From: Akebia trifoliata
Lineage: Eukaryota; Streptophyta; Magnoliopsida; Ranunculales; Lardizabalaceae
NCBI GenBank assembly: GCA_017979445.1
Contig: CM030719.1
Span: forward strand, 28,353,317 to 28,417,316
Direction of reading: 5' to 3'
DNA: 64,000 nt
Within the stretch, counting starts at the first letter, position 1. Every line of letters starts with the position of its first letter. Position numbers and translations under genes: made by a program. The notes under the pieces are model-generated. The model worked only from the letters and a program-made list of their open reading frames with translations, searched no databases and was not told the DNA's origin. This document shows, piece by piece, positions 11,701-21,501 of this stretch.

Positions 11701-12963
11701 TCTTCATCCTCCTCTTGACGCCTTCGATGCAACTCCTTGGTTTTTTCTCGTTGGCGTGCTTGCCATTCCTAACCTTATCAAAATTAATTGCCGACTTTCC
11801 AAATAGGCAGTAGAGAAAAACAAATTACACTTACAATTAAACATGACAAGGGTTACCCTGTAATTGACAAAACAAGATTTTAGATTAAATTATGTTTCAT
11901 GCTACAAATATGATCTTCGTTCTAAAGATGGATTGAGAATACTTAGAGCAAATTCAGAAAACTATCGAACTGATTCATTTTTTGTAATAAGTAACTATCA
12001 ACTCATAACCTGCCCTACACTATGGAAGATTTACCTTGGTGAGTCCATTACACCACACGGACTAATAATGATTTTCTCATTTAATGTTTAAATAAAAAAA
12101 TTGGGTTGAATAATCTAGAGGAGTGTCTTTATATAAATATCACACAAATGAAAAAATAAAGCATAGTGGCCTTTCCAATACATTAATAGTGAATTGCTAT
12201 AGAATATCTCAAAGAATGAATTATGATTCACAACAAAACCAATGAACGCAATTCACTAAATTCCATTACTCAGGCGAACGAGAACGTCAAACCAAAACAC
12301 CTACTTCATAATTGATGCAACATGTTCGAATAAATGCCACAAAAAAGGTGTCAGTTTACTAAGTTGGTTAAAGTCTGTGAATGTTGATAAACATGATATG
12401 GTTTCAAAACCCACCTTCACCAACTAATTACTAAGCACTAATATCGCTTTCTTAGCAAAAAAAAAAAAAAAAGAAGAAGAACTGAGGCGTAATTCGTAAA
12501 ACGCATTCTTGAACAAAGCAACTCGAACAATTAATCAAAATTAGGACCGACCCATTAAACCAAATCACGAAATGGACGAGCCCTTTCAACAAATCATTGT
12601 TAAAACGAAGAATAATCATTTATATTAAACAATTCCAATCAGCAAGAAAAATAAATAAATAAATGAAGAAAAAAAAGGCTTAATACATCGTCGTAATACT
12701 CTGGAGGGAGCCCGTCCAAGTCTTGTTCCGCTTGGTTCTTGCACTTCCGAATAACTGTAAATAATATTCAAAAAATAAATATTGGATGTCTGAGAAAATT
12801 AAACTAGAAAAGCTTGAGTGGGGGAGGGACACTAACCTGCGCCTGATGGTGATTTGGGTTTGAAAGAGATTGAACTTGGAGTGGTTTGGGTCCTTATGAG
12901 GGTTGACATGGGGGGTGGTGGTGGGGGAGGAGCGCAGGTTAGCACAAACATCGTTGCATCCAT
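8761..12963 (-). CDS. PAC: PALE CRESS protein, chloroplastic
   Basis: Seven exons join without frame breaks: 12837-12963, 12687-12754, 11574-11768, 11362-11448, 10715-10765, 10112-10291 and 8761-8994 (942 nt, 313 residues, the same length I recall for Arabidopsis PAC). PAC is a nucleus-encoded plastid protein needed for 23S/4.5S rRNA maturation and 50S ribosome assembly; mutants are pale and fail to build chloroplasts. The product starts MDATMFVLTCAPPPP (transit peptide). It continues with PPEYYDDEWQARQREKTKEL, a Glu-rich helical stretch, LVSSFIKSAEEIEE, NRLDLARHDDEKDAIRSLD, FPREDPFSVLVPAGFDID, HQGQLRPP and a C-terminal IRQVEALLDLAASLKW. All introns are GT-AG. Intron 2 (11769-12686) carries a probable SINE and intron 6 (8995-10111) a degenerate repeat. 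The start was chosen because MDATMFVLTCA aligns with the start of the known protein. Confidence 0.95.
9606..9845. repeat. Degenerate minisatellite-like repeat with G17 run, in PAC intron 6
   Basis: Repeated units resembling 'AATAAAATTGGAGGGGTATT' and 'GAAAGATAGTAGCATTAGAGG' follow a 17-base G-run (9640-9656). The leading words GGGCATCCTCTTTG (9615-9628) recur exactly at 20461-20474 before the same kind of repeat. A third, longer array lies at 56905-57165. Confidence 0.6.
12350..12475 (+). mobile_element. Probable tRNA-derived SINE in PAC intron 2
   Basis: A tRNA-like start 'TACTAAGTTGGTTAAAGTC' (A-box-like) is followed about 40 bases on by 'GGTTTCAAAACCC' (B-box-like). The copy ends in a 15-base A-run at about 12457-12472. 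Target duplications were not identified, so the left boundary is approximate. Confidence 0.5.
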
Positions 12964-13420
12964 TTCTGAGATTAAACTCGCAAAACGTGGTTTCAGTGAC
13001 ACAAGGTAGATCAGTGGGTGCAGTGAGCACAAATGGCGGGTGCAAATAGCCTGGCCCTTTCGTAAATATTTGAGATAACCCTTCTGATTTCTAGCTGATG
13101 AGTGGTGATATGACCACTGGGACTTGGTCTTCTCTTTTAGACTATGCTAAATGACTTATATGCCCTCATCTTTAATCTCTAGTCCAAAAACCTATGATTT
13201 TTCTCCTCCAATCCATCATTTTTCAAGTTCTTAAACATCCATGTTAAATTTCTTTTGATTCATTCAACCTTACCTTCAATCCATTGGTCTCGACTTGGCC
13301 TTAAAGCATTTTATAAAATCTTTGATTTTTTTATTCAAATTTCTATATTTTTCTACTTCCTAAAAGTTCTATCTTACCTTAAGATTTTAAGATTGAAGTA
13401 GATACAATCTTGGGATGAAA
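12964..13420. promoter_or_regulatory. PAC 5' UTR and promoter region
   Basis: Sequence upstream of the PAC start codon on the minus strand. It contains no other gene. No core promoter element stands out strongly enough to place. Confidence 0.35.
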
Positions 13421-13424
13421 ATCT

Positions 13425-13625
13425 TAAGACCAGGGGGGCAAACTATATTTAATTGTAAGATTGAAGATAACTTGATTTGGAGAGAAAATTCAAGGGGTTT
13501 TTTGTTAAAAGTCAAAGAAAAAAAGTATTTTAGTCATTTCTCATTAGTCTATAAGAAAAGACCCAAGTCAATAGGCAGTGACACCAGGTCAAAACCTAGG
13601 GTGCCTCTCAAATATTCACTAAAAT
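13425..13625 (+). repeat. Dispersed repeat family R, copy 1
   Basis: About 200 bases are colinear with 17215-17418. Shared words in order include GGGGGCAAACTATA, 'TTGAAGA', 'TTC-TGGG/AAGGGGTTT(C/T)TTGTTA', 'TTTA.TC.TCTC.TTA', 'AGAAAAGACC(C/T)AAGT' and 'CTC(C)CAAATATT(A/C)ACTAAA'. No protein or known promoter boxes were recognised. Confidence 0.6.
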
Positions 13626-14610
13626 ACCTACATGCCCATGCCCATGCCCATTCCCCTTGATCCCAGCTTCTCCCAATAAATTGATGCAAAATGACCTTAT
13701 TACCATTCTCTTCATCCATAAACTAAAAATCCTTTTGATTATTCTTCCTAAAGTCAATGATCTCCAAACTCTTGGATAAAATTGAGTCCAACTAGCCTTC
13801 CTATGATAGTGAGGACAAATTTCAAGGTCTTTTTGACAATGGATGAGGCTTAGTGACGCCTTTTTGTCCAAAAATTTTCTCTTAGTATTTAACCTCCAAA
13901 TTAATCTACTCCAACCTCCAAACGTAAGAAAGACAAGATCTTTAAGAAGCTTGAAGACTCTTAAGAAGCTTAAAGCTTGGAGCATTAGAGTGGAGGCTAC
14001 ATATGCTTTGTGTGGAGATCAGAATGAGGATACAAGTCATCTTCTTAGTGGCTGCCCATTTGCAAAATGGGTTTGGGCTGAGATTCTTAAGAAAATACCT
14101 TGTGGGAAAAGTAGTTAGGGAGTAGGCCGACAAGGTAGAATGGGCTGCTATAAAGGTGACCTTTTATGCCTTTGTTTACCACATGTGGAGGGAAAGGTGC
14201 ACTAGAATCTACCAAGGAAAACTCAGTAGTCCAAATTTGATTTTGTGTAAAATAGTTGAGGATGTGTGGATCAAATTTGAGGATAATATTGATGAGATAG
14301 AGGACCCCGATTACAATAGAGCCTTCATGCACGTATGGGGGGCTAAGGCTTGTTTTGTCCACAAGCCGAGACTCTACTGCTCTTGGTTGAAGCCGGTTTT
14401 TGGTGTTTGTGTGCTCAACACAGATGGATCCTTTTCATCAATTAGAGGCGGGTATGGCACTGTTATTCGGGACCATGAGGGAGTAGTTTTGGCTGCTTTG
14501 GCGGGGTGTGAGTAACCGCATTTAATGATATTCCACAAGCTACAAGGAGGTATTGAGTGACAAATGGACTGCCCCTTGGTGTGTTCTTCACTTGGCTTAG
14601 GATATCAAAA

Positions 14611-14626
14611 GATTAATGGCCAACTT
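14611..14626. repeat. Target-site duplication of SINE family 2 (left)
   Basis: GATTAATGGCCAACTT is repeated exactly at 14830-14845 on the other side of the SINE. Confidence 0.9.
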
Positions 14627-14829
14627 TTTTTTTTTTTTTTGCTAACCGAGTGTCCGGGCCAGCTTGCGCGCACCACGACTAATCTCAGGGAGGACTACCA
14701 CAGCAACCCACCACCATGGTCCCCAGTTAAACCATGAGAAAAACCCAAGAGAGGAATTGAACCCGTGATGTGCGCCTAACCCACACTTCACGTGCTCGCC
14801 CTTACCACTTAGGCAACCCATGGGTGGGT
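14627..14829 (-). mobile_element. tRNA-derived SINE, family 2, inserted in the LINE remnant
   Basis: On the minus strand it reads TGGGTTGCCTAAGTGGTAAG (A-box-like), then CGGGTTCAATTCC (B-box), a unique body, and an A-tail (T-run at 14627-14640). A perfect 16-base target duplication (14611-14626 and 14830-14845) bounds it. It interrupts the RNase H region of the LINE, so it is younger than that copy. Its body differs from SINE family 1. Confidence 0.92.
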
Positions 14830-14999
14830 GATTAATGGCCAACTTCATTGAAGTTAATTTCTTACATTTCTTTAGGGAGGCCAACAAGGTGGCGAACTTC
14901 CTTGCTTCCTTCCCTTCAAGTGTGGGCTGCGTGGACACCAGTTGGGCCTCCATTCCCCCCCTTTGTTTGTTTGTTCTCCCGAGATAAAAGAGGCTTGCT

Positions 15000-15600
15000 C
15001 TTCCTACGTTTGTAGCTGGTCTGGGTCTGCTGTTGAATAATATCAGTTTAAAAGCATAGGGGGCATCGCAATATTCTCAAAAATGAGGAGGGATATCTAT
15101 GAAAAATGTTTAGACAGAAGTTGGCATTTTGTCAATGGGCCGGAGTAGTTTGAGAATGGCCCAGGATTTAACGGACCGCATAAAATCCATCCCAAACGCG
15201 GCCTGCCCACATTTGGATCAAATTGCAGGCCGGGCCATGTCAAGCTATGGGTTGCTCTTTATAAAATAGAGATGTAAAGGATTTGTAGACTTTTAGAGAA
15301 GAGAAGACGGAGATAAAAATGGAGTGGATGGGTTGGGCTGGGTTGCCAGATTGGATCTACTTCCAAATACGAATCTCCAATTAAGAGGATCTGTCATGGT
15401 GTGGCCCAAACCTTGACAGGTCTATTTTAGAGGGAATACTGAAGCTTAGTCGAAGGTAGGCCGGTCTGTTTCAGAACCGGCCCATTTATATTTTCCATTA
15501 ATCCCTACTTCTCATGGCTATTTTTAGTAAAGATGTGTTGCCCCCATGGTAATGTGGGGACAAACACGGATGATGAAATATTTTATTTTATTTCATACTA
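15000..15600. other. Intergenic, no gene recognised
   Basis: Sequence after the LINE remnant, with short G/C-rich words (GGCCCAGG, GGCCGGGCC). No coding pattern or structured repeat was recognised. Confidence 0.4.
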
Positions 15601-15866
15601 TTTTTTTTTTTTGGATAACCAGTATCCGTAGACAGCGGATCGGGCCTGTATATGGGCTTTTCCCAGTCCACAGACCATGGTCTTGTCCAAGGACTAGTCC
15701 CGGGGCACGTGCAATGCCCGCACATTACACACCCCAGGTAAGTAAAGGGGTCCCCTTGCGGGGGGCCCCTGAGGAATTAATGCTCATACTGGGTACCGAA
15801 CTCATGACCTACGGGCATTAATTGCTTATCGGTCCGAAATTGCCATTGAGCCAACCCCTCGGGGTT
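15601..15866 (-). mobile_element. tRNA-derived SINE, family 1, copy b
   Basis: The best preserved family-1 copy. On the minus strand it has GTTGGCTCAATGGCAATTTC (A-box), GGTCATGAGTTCGGTACC (B-box), a GC-rich body with CCCGGGACTAGTCCTTGG, and an A-tail (T-run from 15601). Flanking target duplications were not certain. Confidence 0.85.
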
Positions 15867-17214
15867 AAGTTACGAGATTTTATTTGTGAGTGAGATCGAA
15901 ATCCCTTACATAAGCAGAAGAATTCCCTTGGGGTAGGGCTACAAATGCTTGGATGATGATTTTTATTTTAGGCCTCATGGACAACTCTACCGAGTTCTTC
16001 TAGTTGAATCAATCAAATTCATTTTCTTTTTAAGTTTATCGATTGATAATAATGTTCGATAAAAATCTAAATTTCTTAAGCATACAACAGAAGGAGGATT
16101 CTATAGGTGCATCTATACAACTTTCATGCTGAATATCTATTTAGGTGAAATGTCTCTCTTTTATATTGTTAGCTATCTATGTTTCATATAAAAATGTTGA
16201 TGGTGCACCAGCCCATGTGTTTGGGACCCACCCACCATTCTTCAGGTTGACACATCAAGATCAGAAGAAAAAAAAAAAAAAAAAAAAAGATCGAATGGTT
16301 CTGAGTTCAGAGCACGGAACCCGACCATAGATCAAACAGCAAACGATCGACAAAATTCATAAACGGGTCTTGTTCTGGATATTTTGGGCTTTTCTTAAAA
16401 GTGTTGCTGCTCAGCGTAGCCCATTGACACACATATTGGTATTGTTGTATCCAACAACAGGACCTTTAGATAACCAACTGGACAATAATATTGTGGAACT
16501 ATGCAACCCCACCAGAAAATGAAACTCTATATTTGTTGGAGATATATGCTGGTAAGGAGGATTTAACTTTTTATGTGGTGGTCCTGATATATGATCTTGC
16601 AGTGTCAATCAACACCGTGATCACAAAACATTGAATGATGTTCCGTTGAATTGTTGATAGTGTTAGTTCGATTTCTCTTACAATTACGTTAAATAAAAAA
16701 AGACGTGGATTCGAACAAAATTAAATGAACGAGAATTGTTTAAGGACCCGAAATCGTTAGAATAAGACTTCATTGTCGTTGATGATGATGACAATCACAT
16801 TGTGTCCATGGAACTTTATGTTTGTGGAGACGTGAAACTTAAATGTAGATCGGGGAATGACTTGGTCAAGTTTCTCAGATCAAGAAAATAAAAAAGAAAC
16901 ATTGAAATCTTCGTTTTCATCCCAACTGGAATGTTGATCCAAGTGGGGGCCAGTCACATGCCTAATCCCTCTAGGCAGGTCACAGTTGGACAAATATCCA
17001 TCGGCGGTCCACACGAAAGAAATAACAGTTAGCCAAATTTCCTCCACATGTTCATACGAATGCTAGTTGTATTTCACTATTAATTTCTGGCCATAAAACA
17101 ATTTTTTAGGTGATTAGAATGAGTTGTGTGTGTGTTTTGGAGTTGGGAGGGGAGAGGAGAGGGTTAACAATTTAACCATGCATGTAAGCAGGGGCGTGTT
17201 AGGATTTTCTTGTA
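15867..17214. other. Intergenic, no gene recognised
   Basis: AT-rich sequence with an A-run at 16270-16288 and no long open frame with codon-like composition. Nothing supports a gene here. Confidence 0.4.
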
Positions 17215-17418
17215 GTGGGGGCAAACTATAATTGCCTGATAAGGTTGAAGAACATGAAGAATGTGAGTGGTTTTGAGGGGGAAATTCATGGGTTTCTTGT
17301 TAGAGGTTGTAGAAAAGGGAATTTAGGTCGTCTCTTATTAATTTATGAGAGAAGACCTAAGTAAAGGGGCAATGTCATTGGTGGAGGTGCAAGCAACTCC
17401 CAAATATTAACTAAATAG
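17215..17418 (+). repeat. Dispersed repeat family R, copy 2
   Basis: Colinear with 13425-13625 (see that entry for the shared words) and in the same orientation. Confidence 0.6.
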
Positions 17419-17769
17419 AAGGATTTTGATAAATCCTAAAACTTGAGTGGGGTGGGGGAACTTGTCGGCTCCCATTGCAAATCCACCCATGCATATAAAA
17501 AAGAGATGTCAAAAACTTATTTTTCGAACTAGATTATGCTTTTCCTAAAGATGGATAGGGTGGTGAAGATTGTATCATAAAATTAATTTTATTTTATAAA
17601 TATCAAAATAATTATGTTAACTATGCTTTATGGAGCTGAATAATTCTATTAAGTTTGAATTGGATATAAGTTAAAACAAAAGAATAACTTGGTGCAAGTT
17701 GAGGATTGTAAAACGAAGAGTGGAAAGTCAAAATTTGAGTAGTAGAAAATTGGGAGACAATTTATATAT

Positions 17770-18121
17770 GGGTCCCGTTCAGCAACAAACATTTTGGCAA
17801 AACACTTTTCAAAACATGGGTTAGAGGTTTTGGAATGGGCTGATTTTTGGTGAGTATGATCTTTACGGTGAGGAGATCATCCTCACCAAAAATCAGCCCA
17901 TTCCAAAACTTCTAATCCCAGTTTACAAGTTGAAAAATCGTGGACCGTTCATTTTTTTAAACCATTTTTTATGAGGTTAGAATTTTTGGAATGGGCTGTT
18001 TTTGGTGATGATGATCTCCTCACCGTAGAGATCATCCTCACCAAAAATCAGCCCATTCCAAAACCTCTAACCCATGTTTTGAAAAATATTTTGCCAAAAT
18101 GTTTGTTACTGAACATTTCCC
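17770..18121. mobile_element. Nested-palindrome MITE, unit 1
   Basis: The ends are inverted repeats (starts GTTCAGCAACAAACATTTTG; ends with the complement CAAAATGTTTGTTACTGAAC). Inside are two separate hairpins whose arms are GGAATGGGCTGATTTTTGGTGA and its complement, joined by CTCACCGTAGAGATC-type loops. TA-rich sequence flanks it. This unit is diverged from units 2 and 3 at its tips. No coding capacity. Confidence 0.85.
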
Positions 18122-18143
18122 TTTTTATATATATATATATATA

Positions 18144-18520
18144 GGGAGACGTTCAATGGCCAACTTTTTAGCAAACTTTTGGCAAAACATTTTTCAAACA
18201 CATGAGTTAGAGGTTTTGGAATGGGCTGATTTTTGGTGAGGATGATCTCTACAGTGAGGAGATCATCATCACCAAAAATCAGCCCATTCCAAAACTTCTA
18301 ACCCCATCAAAAACAGTTTATAAAAAATGGACGGTCCACGATTTTTCAGCTGGTAAACATGGGTTAGAAGTTTTGGAATGGGCTGATTTTTGGTGAGGAT
18401 GATCTACTCACCGTAATGATCATCCTTACCAAAAATCAGCCCATTCCAAAATCTCTAACCCATGTTTTGAAAAATGTTTTGCCAAAAGTTTGCTAAAAAG
18501 TTTGCCCTTGAACGCTACCC
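18144..18520. mobile_element. Nested-palindrome MITE, unit 2
   Basis: Terminal inverted repeats start near GGGAGACGTTCAATGGCCAA and end TTTGCCCTTGAACGCTACCC. They contain two internal hairpins of the GGAATGGGCTGATTTTTGG type and a spacer with AAAATGGACGGTCCACGATT. A (TA)n tract lies on each side (18122-18143 and 18521-18542), suggesting TA-targeted insertion. Confidence 0.88.
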
Positions 18521-18542
18521 TATATATATATATATATATATA

Positions 18543-18917
18543 GGGTGGCGTTCAAGAGCCAACTTTTTAGCAAACTTTTTGGCAAAACATTTTTCAAAAC
18601 ATAGATTAGAGGTTTTGGAATGGGCTTATTTTTGGTGAGGATGATCTCTACGGTGAGGAGATCATCATCAACAAAAATCAGCCCATTTCAAAACTTCTAA
18701 CCCCATCAAAAACAGTTTATAAAAAATGGACGGTCCACGATTTTTCAACTTGTAAACATGGGTTAGAAGTTTTGGAATGGGCTGATTTTTGGTGAGGATG
18801 ATCTCCTCACCGTAGAGATCATCCTCACCAAAAATCAGCCCATTCCAAAACCTCTAACCTATGTTTTGAAAAATGTTTTGCCAAAAAGTTTGCTAAAAAG
18901 TTGGCCCTTGAACGCCC

Positions 18918-18919
<2 letters not shown>
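18543..18919. mobile_element. Nested-palindrome MITE, unit 3
   Basis: Nearly identical in order and length to unit 2. It starts GGGTGGCGTTCAAGAGCCAA and ends AAGTTGGCCCTTGAACGCCC, with the same two internal hairpins and the same GGACGGTCCACGA spacer. A long TA microsatellite follows (18920-18957). Confidence 0.88.

Positions 18920-18957
<38 letters not shown>
18920..18957. repeat. (TA)n microsatellite
   Basis: Alternating TA for about 38 bases immediately after MITE unit 3. Confidence 0.9.
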
Positions 18958-18961
<4 letters not shown>

Positions 18962-18984
18962 GATGTTGCTTTAGATAGAACTAG

Positions 18985-20090
18985 GCAACAAAATTAGATT
19001 TATATTCAACATCATCAAAGTCTTATACCAAAGATTTGTGGTCAATGAAATGAAATTTAATCTATCATTTAATTCCCCATTTTTTGAATGGTAAACTAGA
19101 CTTGAACCCGAGTTGCTTTGCAATGTTTGAGACCATTTAAACTATGGGTCTAGGCCCTACCATTTAATTCTTTTTAAAGCACTATGTCTCTTGTGATGGG
19201 TTGTACTCATTTTCATTCCTAATCCTAATTCTTTCAGGGTTTTGTTAACATGTGCCCTAAGGCATACGTTAAGTGCATTAATTACACCTAAAAATTTTGA
19301 ATTTTGTGTCGAAAATGCCCTTAATTTTTTTTACCAAAATACCCTTAGATACTTATTTTCAAGGTGTATGTATCATATTTTAATGTGTGGTAACAAAACT
19401 CTTCTTTTAATTTGGATTTTCTTTTTTGTTGATTTAGAACCTTCAACTTGTCTATTCCATCTACGCTGATACACGGGCGATGCATGTGAGTCATGTCCAC
19501 ATCTGAGATGGTGAGTTTGTAATTGGGACCAATTAAACGTCTTCTTGTCAAAACGTAAATTTTGAGTAACCATCAACTACATTACCGTATCTTGTGAATT
19601 TTGTACGGATCAAATGCAGCTGATTGGATGATTAACGTTGACGAAACTCGTGAGCTATTTATTAAGGTAGGTGCGACTCACATGCGTATCCTACTAACGG
19701 CACTGACTAGACCGTCAGTTAATAATTGACAGTTAAGAGATTGATTAGGCGAAACAAAAGGTTTTCTCGAATGCTGTGAGGGATATTGATGGGACCCACA
19801 TAGACCAATCACCTGCAATCTGTTTAAAAGTAACGTCGCGGCCATATGAGCTGTGACAGACAGTTAAGCATCTAATCATCTGTGGAGAAAAAGAGACCCA
19901 ATGCTCACGTACAGTGAGATGTCCCTATTTAGAGGTGAAAGCTTGTAAAATGTCACTCTCTGCTGCTGCAGCAATGAAAGAGAGAGAAATGTAAGTATCT
20001 TTTGTATTGGCTTCGGTGCACATGCCCTTTCATCTAGTGCTGCAGAAGTAGTGGGGGCCATCATCACCAAAGCCTTATTCCAATTCCTCA
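18985..20090. other. Intergenic with LINE 3'-tail scraps
   Basis: 'CATCATCAAAGTCTTATACCAAAG' (about 19010) and 'CATCATCACCAAAGCCTTATTCC' (about 20059) match the complement of the RTE-type LINE 3' end seen elsewhere in the window (consensus near CCCAAATATTTGGGATAAGGCTTTGATGATGATG). No gene was recognised. Confidence 0.5.
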
Positions 20091-20267
20091 GTTGATACTT
20101 AATTTAACCAAGATAAAAAAAATTCAGATAAAATTTTACTTTTTCACACTTAATTCTATCCAAACAAATGTAATTTGTTAATTCAATTATTTTTATATTA
20201 ATAAGTGATATATAATTTATTAAATCTATTATTTTAAAAAGTTTAAATTATAAATATAGATAGAATC

Positions 20268-20405
20268 GTGACAATCTGATTACTCATGTGGCAAACTCAA
20301 TCGACTATCCTGATGTGACAAATCGAGATACACGATTTCCAAACTTGTCAAGTCAAGTAGTCGATTGAATTGGCCATGTGGGGTAGTCAGATTATCACAA
20401 CTCAT
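20268..20405. mobile_element. Short foldback (MITE-like) element
   Basis: The left arm GTGACAATCTGATTACTCAT..CTCAATCGACTA pairs with the right arm TAGTCGATTGAATTGGCCATGTGG..AGATTATCACAA across a loop of about 50 bases. No coding capacity. Confidence 0.65.
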
Positions 20406-20449
20406 ATAGATAATTTAAGTGTACGAGGTGTTGTTTCACAATTTGCCTA

Positions 20450-20580
20450 CCTAAATGCACGGGCATCCTCTTTGTTTTTTTTTTTTTTGTGTTGTTGTGT
20501 GTGTGGTGGGGGGAAAGATAATAAATTAAGTTAAAAGGGTATTGTTAGGAAAAGGTTAATAGAGGAAAGAAAAGTTTTTT
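20450..20580. repeat. Degenerate repeat related to 9606-9845
   Basis: Exact shared word GGGCATCCTCTTTG (20461-20474) is followed by AAGATAATAAATTAAGTTAAAAGGGTATT and a GAGGAAAGAAAAG word, in the same order as in the PAC intron copy. Confidence 0.55.
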
Positions 20581-21501
20581 GTGTTAATTCATAAATAAGT
20601 AGATTTAAAAGAGTCGAGAAATACCCAAAAGAACATGATTGGAGATAATGAAATCAGTATAAACACATTTTCAATAATAAAATGAGACTTCACTAAAGTT
20701 ACTAAAAAAACACTCACTTGTATATGCAAAGAAAAAAAATCAATGGTTCCTTTCACACTACGACACTATTGAGCGTCTTTCTTTGAGTTAGTTTAAGATT
20801 TTTCTAATAAAATACATGACTATATATGGACAAAGTGGAATGAAGGATCATGATTCGCACAATCTGACTTTGATGATGATCTATGTTTGTCAAAAGTATT
20901 GTTTGTTGAATCTTCTACATACGACTCATTTAATGGTGGTTCTGTTCCTTGCGTGAACACCATGTACATGTACAACAATTACATTTAAGGGCATTTTTAG
21001 TAGAAAAACCAATTTTCAATATGTATTTATTGCAATTTAACATGTGCCCTTAAGCACACGATAACAAGGCCCTTAATAAATTAGAATCTAACACACATGA
21101 CAAGTGAATATGTTATAAATATCAGCTACTGATGAGTTACTATTAGATAGTTTATGAATATTTACTTACTTTTACATACAAAATGTTTGAACAAAGCTTC
21201 CAAACTTTAACCGACAGCAAGACAAGGACAAGACCTACAAGTAATACAAAAGAAGAGACGACTAAGTACACACCCACAGAGAGAGAGAGAGAACACGTGA
21301 AAGAAGTATGGAACCTTGTGCCCATACAGACATGTTGACCTCCTACGAAGGGAAACACAACAACATCCCCTCCACATTGGGTTCTTCTTACCTCATTATT
21401 CCCCCTCTCTAATTCCAACACAATCTTCTTCTTCTTCTTCTTCTCCTCTCTCTCTCTCTCTCTCTTTTCTCTTTTCTCCTTTCCTGATTCCCAAGGGAGG
21501 C

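Larger units (their letters stand above)
13930..14995 (+). mobile_element. L1-type LINE 3' end (zf-RVT and RNase H), decayed and split by a SINE
   Basis: Two reading frames carry parts of a plant L1-type (non-LTR) retrotransposon polyprotein. Frame one at about 13975-14117 has ALCGDQNEDTSHLLSGCPFA, the zf-RVT pattern C-x2-C..H..C. Another frame from 14147 has AFVYHMWRERCTRIYQ and then the RNase H start LNTDGSFSSIRGGYGTVIRD. Downstream of the SINE insertion the end of RNase H reads FREANKVANFLASF (about 14871-14912). Frameshifts and stops show it is dead. The reverse transcriptase domain is missing upstream, consistent with 5' truncation. Confidence 0.85.

Noticed and set aside
14642..14953. 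103-codon open frame on the minus strand
   Set aside because: Runs through the SINE and the LINE remnant; the SINE has no coding function.
17770..18919. Regular palindromic repeats resembling a CRISPR array
   Set aside because: Units are about 375 bases with inverted ends in a plant nuclear context and there are no cas genes; these are MITEs.
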